Assembly: GCA_003354055.1 (NCBI GenBank)
Contig: PIVQ01000490.1
Span: forward strand, 1-5,768
Source: Desulfobacteraceae bacterium
Lineage (GTDB): Bacteria; Desulfobacterota; Desulfobacteria; Desulfobacterales; Desulfobacteraceae
Direction of reading: 5' to 3'
Length of the DNA: 5,768 nucleotides
A model generated the notes under the pieces. That model searched no databases and was not told the origin of the DNA. It saw only the letters and a program-made list of their open reading frames with translations. Position numbers and translations under genes: made by a program. This document shows, one piece after another, positions 1-5,768 of the stretch (the first letter of the stretch is position 1; each line of letters opens with the position of its first letter).

Positions 1-666
1 TTGATGATGCCGATCAAACGGATATTGGCGTTTGCCAGGCAAGGGCAACACCAATTATTTTACGGTCTGTATAAAACAGAAGAAAGAGAAAAATTTCTTT
101 ACTATTCCATCCCCTGCCGGATTTCCGTGCCACCGTTTATTGTCGTCAGAAAAAAGGAGTTATCCAGATTTTCCAACGGCAATACAGTGTCTCTGGACAA
201 ATTGCTCAAGGATCAAAGCCTTAATTTTCTCTTGCTCAAATCCATCAGCTTTGGAAAAACCATTGATGCCATCCTTGAAAAACACCGTGAAAATGCCCAA
301 ATATCAATTGAGTACGATACAACGGATATGGGCACGAAATCTTTGAAACTACTCACCCGGAAACGCGTGGATTATTTCCTCTCCTTGGACGGGACTGCAA
401 GTGACGCCAAAAAAATGGGCATTATTGATCAGCTTGCATTTCTTCACATGGAGGAACAAAACCGATATGAAGTGGGGTATATCACCGCCCCCCGGACGCC
501 ATGGGGGAAAAAGAAAATTCAACAGATCAATACGATTCTGAAAAGAGAAATCCCAAAAGCGTACTTTTTCAAACTTTTCACCCCCCTTGTTTCAGAAACA
601 ATGGAGGAGGAGTTAAGGCGCCAATTCAACACCGCCATTTTGACACCGGCAAAGGCAGCCCCATAA
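1..666 (+). CDS. Periplasmic solute-binding-like protein (TIGR02285-like), 5'-truncated
   Basis: This is the C-terminal part of a protein related to the extracellular solute-binding family 3 proteins, closest in style to the TIGR02285 group. The frame is open from the first base, so the N-terminus, including any signal peptide, lies outside; the TTG and ATG codons at the window edge should not be trusted as starts. About 221 residues are visible, against roughly 260-300 for the family. Supporting signals are the motif LYKTEEREKFLYYS (visible residues 23-36), which matches the family's 'lfKTpEREkf..fS.P' block, a central RVDYFLSLD stretch (122-130), and TAPRTPWGKKKIQQIN (162-177), the usual late 'wG..i..in' block. 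The protein probably sits in the periplasm and binds a small ligand, which I cannot identify. It lies 19 bases upstream of a membrane HD-GYP gene and could feed a signal to it. Family assignment is from remembered motifs, not a search. Confidence 0.72.
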   Translation: MMMPIKRILAFARQGQHQLFYGLYKTEEREKFLYYSIPCRISVPPFIVVRKKELSRFSNGNTVSLDKLLKDQSLNFLLLKSISFGKTIDAILEKHRENAQISIEYDTTDMGTKSLKLLTRKRVDYFLSLDGTASDAKKMGIIDQLAFLHMEEQNRYEVGYITAPRTPWGKKKIQQINTILKREIPKAYFFKLFTPLVSETMEEELRRQFNTAILTPAKAAP

Positions 667-670
667 CAAT

Positions 671-675
671 GGAAG
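671..675 (+). promoter_or_regulatory. Ribosome binding site of the HD-GYP gene
   Basis: GGAAG lies 10 bases before the ATG at 686. It supports that start over later in-frame ATGs and indicates independent translation initiation 19 bases after the preceding stop codon. Confidence 0.5.
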
Positions 676-685
676 TCTTTTACGT

Positions 686-2191
686 ATGACCATTATAAAT
701 GAGAACAGCATCGGCTTTAGAAGCGGAATCCACTACCTTGCAGCCATTGCGACCATGGGCCTTTACGGCGGCCAGGTATGTCCGCTGGTAGATACCCTGA
801 ATATAAACGACTGGCTCATCTTACTGACCCTGGTGTTCGGCCTTATTTTTATCCTTCGGTTTCTCTCACTGGAAATGATACTAAAAAGAATCCAACGACG
901 CGACCAGGTGTTAGGCCAATTCTGCATTGATATGACCTGGTTCACCGGAACAGGAATTCTTATTGCAGGCATCAATAAATATATGTATGGATTCCCCGGT
1001 ATTGAAAGCGGATTAAAAATGATTCTGGGAACCGCCACACTGGGTTTTTTCATGGCAACAGACCTGGCCCTTACCAGGGAACGACTTCTTGGCAGAGAAC
1101 TTGAAGCCATGCATCAGAATGTCTCAGTGGGACCCCATTATTTCCCCATGACATTGAAATTCGGTATAGTGGCAGCCATTGCCGCCTTGTCCGTCGCAGC
1201 CATCGTACTCCTGGTGGTGCTCAAAGATCTGGGGTGGATGATGAACATAGATAACATTGATCCCAAATCAGCCAGAATTTCGGTGATCAAGGAAATTCTA
1301 TTTGTCACCCTCATCTTTCTCGTCCATATTTTTAATCTGATCTTTTCCTATGCAAAAAATCTGAACCTGGCGATCAACAGGGAAAACACAGCCCTGGTCC
1401 GGGTAACTGAAGGGAACCTGGATACCCGTATTACCGTCAGCAGCTATGATGAATTCGGTGTCATGGCCCAGTACACGAATGAAATGATCTCTATGCTCCA
1501 AAAAAACACGAAGGAGATACAGGAGACTCGGGATGCAACCATTATTGCCCTGGCCAGTCTTGCCGAAACTCGTGACAATGAGACCGGAGATCATATTCGC
1601 AGAACCCAGAATTATGTCAAGGCTCTGGCAATTCACCTTCGCACACATCCTAAGTTTTCCGGCTATCTGGATGAGGACACAATTGAATTGTTTTATAAAT
1701 CAGCTCCCCTCCACGACATCGGTAAAGTAGGGATACCTGACAGTATATTGCTAAAACCCGGGAAACTCACTGATTCGGAATTTGAAATCATGAAGCAGCA
1801 CACTATTCTCGGCAAAGAGGCTCTGGAAGAGGCGGCAAAAAACCTTAAATCCAATAATTTTTTAAACTTTGCTCAGGAAATTGCCTGCTCCCACCATGAA
1901 CGCTGGGACGGAACCGGGTACCCATTTGGTCAGACAGGTGATGAAATACCCTTTTCCGGACGCCTTATGGCCATTGCAGATGTTTATGATGCATTAATTT
2001 CCAAACGGGTGTACAAGGATGCATTTTCCCATAAAAAGGCACGATCCATTCTCATTGAGGGACGGGGAACCCATTTCGATCCGGATGTACTGGATGCTTT
2101 TTTAGAAATTGAGAAAGAATTTATCACCATTGCAGCCAGGTACTCGGAGCCCGTCGGACCTCCCGTCGAAACCCACGGGGTAAAGGCTTAA
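686..2191 (+). CDS. Membrane HAMP / HD-GYP protein, probable c-di-GMP phosphodiesterase
   Basis: This 501-residue inner-membrane protein probably hydrolyses the second messenger c-di-GMP. Six hydrophobic segments are visible, at about residues 14-34, 42-60, 80-97, 110-127, 158-178 and 202-222. Arg/Lys-rich loops after segments 2 and 4 place both ends in the cytoplasm. A HAMP domain follows (about 222-275, with GNLDTRI and DEFGVM), then a connecting helix and an HD-GYP domain (about 285-485). All eight expected metal ligands are present: E299, H303, H343, D344, H372, H403, H404 and D432. The HD, HDIGKVGIP and HHERWDGTGYP motifs are intact, so an active enzyme is likely. The domain resembles RpfG-type HD-GYP domains, but there is no receiver domain. 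Periplasmic loops are short, so sensing may occur within the membrane or through the upstream binding protein. It probably shares a transcript with that gene and with the downstream NlpC/P60-like gene. Confidence 0.93.
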   Translation: MTIINENSIGFRSGIHYLAAIATMGLYGGQVCPLVDTLNINDWLILLTLVFGLIFILRFLSLEMILKRIQRRDQVLGQFCIDMTWFTGTGILIAGINKYMYGFPGIESGLKMILGTATLGFFMATDLALTRERLLGRELEAMHQNVSVGPHYFPMTLKFGIVAAIAALSVAAIVLLVVLKDLGWMMNIDNIDPKSARISVIKEILFVTLIFLVHIFNLIFSYAKNLNLAINRENTALVRVTEGNLDTRITVSSYDEFGVMAQYTNEMISMLQKNTKEIQETRDATIIALASLAETRDNETGDHIRRTQNYVKALAIHLRTHPKFSGYLDEDTIELFYKSAPLHDIGKVGIPDSILLKPGKLTDSEFEIMKQHTILGKEALEEAAKNLKSNNFLNFAQEIACSHHERWDGTGYPFGQTGDEIPFSGRLMAIADVYDALISKRVYKDAFSHKKARSILIEGRGTHFDPDVLDAFLEIEKEFITIAARYSEPVGPPVETHGVKA

Positions 2192-2204
2192 CAATAAGGT
2201 ATTT

Positions 2205-2240
2205 ATGGAACCTATCATCCAACAAACCGGGACATACTAA
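2205..2240 (+). other. Possible 11-codon leader ORF overlapping the next start
   Basis: An ATG at 2205 follows an AAGG Shine-Dalgarno-like sequence (2196-2199) by 5 bases and opens an 11-codon frame (MEPIIQQTGTY). Its TAA stop (2238-2240) shares its last base with the ATG of the downstream gene, giving TAATG. The downstream start has only a weak CGGGA upstream, so translating this mini-ORF could deliver ribosomes to it. The peptide itself probably has no function. Such an arrangement can arise by chance. Confidence 0.25.
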
Positions 2241-2791
2241 TGAGACGGATACTAATTAGCATATTATTGGTGCTGCTCGGCGCTTTATCCGCCTGGGCCA
2301 GTTATTCGACTCTGCCGTTGACAGACCAGACCGCAGGACCTGTGGACTCAAGTCCTTATACCCTGTTTCAGCAGCATATCCCTGCCATAGCAGAGCAATT
2401 CGTGGGTATTCCTTTTAAGATGGGCGGAGATCCCAGACAAACCGGAACCACAGACAACTCCTCTCTATTTTATACCATTTATACGACAGCGGCCCAGAAA
2501 GCAGGCCTAAAATACAAGGCATATCTTCCCATGCGCTATCTTCTTAAAAACACACGGCAGGTTAATGCGGGAGAGGTCCGGAATGGAGATCTTATCGTCC
2601 TGGACAATGATCTGGCCGCCATGATCTATCTGGTTGAACCCTCAGGCCGGCTTCATTTTATCTATGCCTCTGAAAAACGGCAGCAGGTGTTTTCATTTAA
2701 CAGCGACAACCTGGTTTACCATGCCTATTGGCTGGAACACCTCAGCGGTTTTTTCAGACTCAAAGACGGAATGCTCCTTCCTGCACGATAA
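2240..2791 (+). CDS. Secreted NlpC/P60-fold protein lacking catalytic residues
   Basis: This 183-residue exported protein has the layout of an NlpC/P60 cell-wall peptidase. A signal peptide covers residues 1-20 (Arg-Arg start, hydrophobic core, AWA cleavage site). AEQFVGIPFKMGGDP (51-65) matches the 'a..l.G.PY..GG' block, TDNSSLF (71-77) sits where DCSGF is expected, RNGDLIVLD (114-122) matches the 'pGDLvff' block, and IYASE (141-145) matches 'fIHAS'. In this alignment the nucleophilic Cys is Asn73, the first His (HVGIY) is Ala126 and the second is Tyr142. The mature protein has no Cys at all, so it cannot act as a cysteine peptidase. It may bind peptidoglycan peptides or a protein partner in the periplasm. 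There is no lipobox. The frame is intact and its fold motifs are conserved, which argues against a decaying gene. It starts 48 bases after the HD-GYP gene and probably shares its transcript. Confidence 0.72.
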   Translation: MRRILISILLVLLGALSAWASYSTLPLTDQTAGPVDSSPYTLFQQHIPAIAEQFVGIPFKMGGDPRQTGTTDNSSLFYTIYTTAAQKAGLKYKAYLPMRYLLKNTRQVNAGEVRNGDLIVLDNDLAAMIYLVEPSGRLHFIYASEKRQQVFSFNSDNLVYHAYWLEHLSGFFRLKDGMLLPAR

Positions 2792-2829
2792 ATACCCCGG
2801 ATTTATACCAAACAAGACATTGATCCTGA

Positions 2830-4392
2830 TTAAAAATCATACTTCAGGGTTGCCACTATCCTGTCATTCTTATCCCATTGGGCATAACTGATATTGTCAA
2901 AGTTTGACAGATTCACATCACCATCACCTCTGTCAGAATCTTCATCTTCAAAGACTTCAAAAGCGCAGATAAAAGTCATTCCGGTAAGAAACTTATAGCT
3001 CACCTCAAATCGATTCATCCAGGACAAATCAGATACCCTGTAATGGGTATAATTCTTAAATTTCAAATCCTCATTATACTTGAACTGAATTCTGGATAAA
3101 ATTTCATTGGTACCAGCGCGGCCGTCTTTTGAACTTTCAGTATAATTTTCAGCACTCTGCTTATCCACAATGACTTCATAGGCATATTCCAATGTCCACA
3201 CCACCTGTTCCATAAAAATATAACTGGCGTAGTCGTCTATTGTGTAGGTTAAACCGAGAACAGAACTGAGATAATCGTCATCACGGTCTTTATAACTGTA
3301 ATTAAACAAAGACTCGCCATGGATCTCAAACTTGCCCTTGGTGGTTGAAAATCCGCCGGCCAGGGTAAATATCCGTTCCACTGTGGTCCAGTCGGTATCC
3401 CCCTCTGTTCTGGTCACAGAATAGGGACTGGGCCCTGTATTGGTACTTAAAAAGACATCCCAGCCGCTCAGGGTGGTTTTGTATTTGGCAAACAGATCAA
3501 TATACTCCCAGGCAACATTGGGCATATCTTCGGCAGCGCTCCCTGAGCCGCTGACACTTGAACTCGAAGAGGCATCGGTTTCCCCCCACCAGCGGGAACT
3601 GGCAGCAGGATATTTTTTATAGGTATAGATGGGCATAACGGCAAATTCAAACTTTGACTTGTCCAGATAATAGTCGGACTTGATCTGCCACAGGCCGAAT
3701 TGTTTAGGATCCATGGGATCGTGGAGATCGGCCGGGCGAAACCGGTCTGAGGGGGAATACAAAGTGGAAATACCGGTGGTAAATTCTTTTTTTCCCAGAG
3801 TAATATCCATGGTGTCCAGGGAATAAACCCCATAAATCTCATTGAGTTCAACAAATCGCCGGTAATACTCCCGGTCTTGGGGCCACTCACCGATACCGCG
3901 GTAGGTATCATCCTGGGTCCCGTATTCTGCCCAACCGGACAGGTTCAGTTTTAAATCGCTGCTGCCAAACCAGGTTCCAAACCTCAGCAAGCCTTCGTTT
4001 ACATACTTTGTATTATCAAGCCCTTCCCGGTCATCAAGCTCATCCGGAAAATAACTAGACCGAAGTCTCAAACTTGAGTCCTGATTTTCCCAAACCTGAC
4101 GCACCATTTTCTGGTAGGTAGTTTCCTTGACTTCAGGTTCGGAAGAGGCTTCCAGATCCCCAAACAGGTCTTCCTCACCTGATGTAGCCTCAGGTGAAGA
4201 TTCGCCGCCTTCCAGATCCTTGAAAAGATCTTCCTCACCCGAGGGTGCCTTGGGAGCGTCTTCTTCCAGTTCTTCAAACAAGTCGGCATTTTCCTGGGCT
4301 GTTAATACTCCCGGCTGCAGGCAGAACAGCACTGCAGCCAGTACAACAAACATCATGGTTTTCACTTGATTTGATTTGATCTGCATCATCAT
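2830..4392 (-). CDS. Outer-membrane beta-barrel protein with acidic repeat linker
   Basis: This 520-residue protein is probably an outer-membrane porin or channel partner of the RND-type exporter encoded just upstream. A signal peptide spans residues 1-32 (Lys6 and Lys11, hydrophobic core 13-30, LTA cleavage site). Next comes an acidic linker (35-90) with three motifs: DLFEELE, DLFKDLE and DLFGDLE. From about 105 to the end, alternating amphipathic strands rich in Tyr and Trp end in KYDF; a terminal Phe is the usual recognition signal for outer-membrane insertion. The block LGKKEF...LYSPSDRFRPADLHDP (199-226) recalls DUF1302/alginate-export-like barrels, but I cannot confirm the family. A Ser-rich stretch (273-287) may be a surface loop. 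The first of three consecutive ATGs is preferred: it overlaps the upstream stop as ATGA and has GGAAG 7 bases before it. The substrate is unknown. Confidence 0.8.
   Translation of the reverse strand: MMMQIKSNQVKTMMFVVLAAVLFCLQPGVLTAQENADLFEELEEDAPKAPSGEEDLFKDLEGGESSPEATSGEEDLFGDLEASSEPEVKETTYQKMVRQVWENQDSSLRLRSSYFPDELDDREGLDNTKYVNEGLLRFGTWFGSSDLKLNLSGWAEYGTQDDTYRGIGEWPQDREYYRRFVELNEIYGVYSLDTMDITLGKKEFTTGISTLYSPSDRFRPADLHDPMDPKQFGLWQIKSDYYLDKSKFEFAVMPIYTYKKYPAASSRWWGETDASSSSSVSGSGSAAEDMPNVAWEYIDLFAKYKTTLSGWDVFLSTNTGPSPYSVTRTEGDTDWTTVERIFTLAGGFSTTKGKFEIHGESLFNYSYKDRDDDYLSSVLGLTYTIDDYASYIFMEQVVWTLEYAYEVIVDKQSAENYTESSKDGRAGTNEILSRIQFKYNEDLKFKNYTHYRVSDLSWMNRFEVSYKFLTGMTFICAFEVFEDEDSDRGDGDVNLSNFDNISYAQWDKNDRIVATLKYDF
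4151..4290 (-). repeat. In-gene repeat encoding DLFxDLE motifs
   Basis: Three related units begin near 4151, 4211 and 4265 (plus-strand TCCAG...TCTTC). The first two are spaced exactly 60 bases apart and encode SGEEDLFGDLE and SGEEDLFKDLE; the third, 54 bases further on, is more diverged and encodes ADLFEELEE. They form the acidic periplasmic linker of the barrel protein. The 20-residue period and residual nucleotide identity suggest an internal duplication. Confidence 0.75.
4366..4380 (-). repeat. Three-copy pentanucleotide repeat near the barrel gene start
   Basis: TTGAT occurs three times in tandem on the plus strand (ATCAA on the coding strand), covering codons 5-9 of the barrel gene within the signal-peptide N-region. 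The ATG ATG ATG start run is only three bases away. Gain or loss of one unit would shift the frame. Three copies is low for an active phase-variable tract. Confidence 0.5.
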
Positions 4393-5768
4393 TTCCGTGC
4401 TTCCATAAGTTGAATTGTTGTTTCCTTTAAACGGCTACCGAGGATTCTGGAGAGATTCCGATAAAGATGAACAGCAATTCTGGGATAGATCATCTGGATA
4501 CGGTTTATGCCTTTCCAGTCGATTTCCAGGTATTTGATATCTTCGGCTGCCACGATGTCCGCAGTTCGAGGACCTGGATTCACCATGGCCATTTCACCAA
4601 AGACCTCTCCCTGTGAAATGGTGGCCACAGCCGTACTGACACCGTCTTCTTTACGAACCATAACCTCAGCCTGGCCTTCCAGCAGAAGGAACATACTGTC
4701 ACCATAGTCACCATAGGAAATGGCAGACTCTCCCTTGGAAATCTCAAAGACTTTCCCTAAGAGAACAACCCGCTTCATCTGCCCATGTTTTAACTTCTCA
4801 AACAGGGGCGACTTTTCAATGACATCCTGTTGTAAATCCAGTTTAACCATATCCCAGAGGGTGATTAACTGGGTGGAGGATAGAAGTATCGGTGTAAGAA
4901 ACATATCCCCTATAAGGGCAAACATCATTACAAAGGCGGACAAAAATCCAAAATTAACAATAGGTACAAAGCTTGAAAAACAGACAACGGCAAATCCGGC
5001 AGACAGGGCAATAGAAGTCGAGACCACCGGTGTGATTTCTGACCGGATACAAACCTCAATGGCCTTGTTCTGATCCTGCAGGTCCCTCATCTCTTTGTTG
5101 TAGCGGGTCATGAAGTGGATGGTATCATCAACCGCTATACCAATGGCAATGGCGGCAACCATGGCAGTACCCACATTCAGGGGGATCTTGAATATTCCCA
5201 TGATCCCGAAGAGCAGAATAATCGGGAAAAAATTGGGCACAAGACTCAAAAAGCCAGCTTTTACGTTAACAAAAAGGATGGACATGATAATAAAAATAAT
5301 CAGCAGCAAGAGGCCTAAAGACTGCACCTGGCCGTAGGCGATACTGTCGGCTGCGGCATTGATCAATATATTTTCACCAGTGAAATTGCTCTTTAAATGC
5401 TCGTTCAAAATCTTGTCCATGTGGGTTTGGACACTGGCCACGGCCTCGTTCAGCTCAAAGGAGGAGCCGATATTGTGCCTGACATTGATATTAACCTCAG
5501 CAAAATCAGCCGTCACAAACCGCTCAATTTCATCCCGCTGGAGTGTCAGAAGATACTGCGAAACCAGTTCTTTGGTGTCGGGCAGACGATAGAACCGCTC
5601 ATCACCGTCATTCATCTCCTTGTTGATGACTTTCAGGTAGTCAGTGAGGCCGAAAATCTTATCAAACAACTGGGTCTGGTCCATATAGGTCATGAGATCT
5701 GAAATTTCTTTAAGATTTTTCGGATCCTTGAAATAATTGGGAACACCCGAGGCCACATGGATATAGAA
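4389..5768 (-). CDS. RND/MMPL-type exporter with C-terminal cyclic-nucleotide-binding domain, 5'-truncated
   Basis: This is the C-terminal half of an inner-membrane RND-superfamily exporter of the MMPL/HAE3 type. The frame is open to the window edge and 459 residues are visible; the GTG at 5756 lies inside a conserved periplasmic stretch (HVASGVPNYFKD) and is not the true start. Visible residues 1-145 are part of the second periplasmic domain. Five hydrophobic helices follow (about 148-168, 173-193, 199-215, 248-266, 272-296), fitting TM8-12. GIAVDDTIHF, with Asp214-Asp215, is the typical proton-relay motif of the family. The unusual part is residues 321-440, a Crp-like cyclic-nucleotide-binding domain with GEVFGEMA and PRTA (Arg401), the phosphate-binding cassette, apparently intact, followed by a short C-terminal helix. 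It may gate export by cAMP or cGMP; that is inference. Such exporters usually move lipids or hydrophobic compounds. The stop overlaps the start of the barrel gene as ATGA. Confidence 0.88.
   Translation of the reverse strand, partial: FYIHVASGVPNYFKDPKNLKEISDLMTYMDQTQLFDKIFGLTDYLKVINKEMNDGDERFYRLPDTKELVSQYLLTLQRDEIERFVTADFAEVNINVRHNIGSSFELNEAVASVQTHMDKILNEHLKSNFTGENILINAAADSIAYGQVQSLGLLLLIIFIIMSILFVNVKAGFLSLVPNFFPIILLFGIMGIFKIPLNVGTAMVAAIAIGIAVDDTIHFMTRYNKEMRDLQDQNKAIEVCIRSEITPVVSTSIALSAGFAVVCFSSFVPIVNFGFLSAFVMMFALIGDMFLTPILLSSTQLITLWDMVKLDLQQDVIEKSPLFEKLKHGQMKRVVLLGKVFEISKGESAISYGDYGDSMFLLLEGQAEVMVRKEDGVSTAVATISQGEVFGEMAMVNPGPRTADIVAAEDIKYLEIDWKGINRIQMIYPRIAVHLYRNLSRILGSRLKETTIQLMEARK
4400..4404 (-). 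promoter_or_regulatory. Ribosome binding site of the barrel gene
   Basis: On the minus strand GGAAG lies 7 bases before the first of three consecutive ATG codons, inside the end of the exporter gene. It decides for the first ATG, the one overlapping the exporter's TGA, over the two that follow. Confidence 0.5.

Noticed and set aside
1..9. TTG/ATG codons at the edge as the start of the solute-binding-like gene
   Set aside because: The frame is open from base 1, and a signal peptide and N-terminal lobe expected for the family are missing.
2731..2754. Hairpin GCTG...CAGC followed by six T as an intrinsic terminator
   Set aside because: The stem is only 4 base pairs, and the sequence lies inside the NlpC/P60-like gene, before its end.
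2827..2839. Palindrome TGATT-AAA-AATCA at the barrel gene's stop codon
   Set aside because: It is a short AT-rich stem with no T-run, too weak to be a terminator and likely chance.
4317..4326. Cys24 in the barrel's signal peptide as a lipobox cysteine
   Set aside because: The preceding residues (Val-Leu-Phe) do not fit a lipobox, and the Cys sits within the hydrophobic core before a good signal peptidase I site.
4127..4369. Plus-strand 80-residue Ser-rich frame opposite the barrel gene's 5' end
   Set aside because: It is the antisense shadow of the acidic Glu/Asp repeat; Ser and Arg richness follows from the opposite-strand codons.
4720..5702. Several plus-strand frames of 67-117 residues opposite the exporter
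   Set aside because: They have no ribosome binding site or family features and lie opposite a clearly coding RND gene.
5754..5756. GTG as the start codon of the exporter
   Set aside because: The frame continues to the window edge with family-typical residues (FYIHVASGVPN), and the exporter needs an N-terminal half not present here.

Overview
The window carries five protein-coding genes in two converging blocks and almost no non-coding DNA; no gap exceeds 50 bases. Moderate G+C, membrane-rich signalling proteins, a C-terminal-Phe outer-membrane barrel and the style of the RND and HD-GYP proteins suggest a Gram-negative, probably a sulfate-reducing deltaproteobacterium of the Desulfobacter type. 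That placement is an inference from protein style only; no rRNA or marker gene is present.

Left block, plus strand (1-2791): the 3' part of a periplasmic solute-binding-like protein (TIGR02285-like) is cut by the window edge. It is followed 19 bases later by a six-helix membrane protein with HAMP and HD-GYP domains that keeps all the metal-binding residues expected of a c-di-GMP phosphodiesterase. After 48 bases comes a secreted NlpC/P60-fold protein whose catalytic Cys and His positions all appear to be replaced. Spacing suggests co-transcription. The first two genes look like a periplasmic sensor plus membrane c-di-GMP output; the third may bind, rather than cut, cell-wall peptide.

Right block, minus strand (5768-2830): the 3' part of an RND/MMPL-type exporter is cut by the window edge and is fused at its C-terminus to a Crp-like cyclic-nucleotide-binding domain. 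Its stop codon overlaps (ATGA) the start of a gene for an outer-membrane beta-barrel. The barrel is preceded by an acidic periplasmic linker with three copies of a DLFxDLE-like motif. The overlap argues that the inner-membrane exporter and the barrel work together in moving a lipid or hydrophobic compound through the envelope, possibly gated by a cyclic nucleotide.

The two blocks meet tail to tail with 38 bases between stop codons and no recognisable terminator. I saw no RNA genes, CRISPR array, insertion sequence, attachment site or origin. The most interesting points are the cNMP-domain exporter coupled to a repeat-bearing barrel, the NlpC/P60 pseudoenzyme, and the binding-protein/HD-GYP pair. 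None is proven to be a new system from sequence alone.
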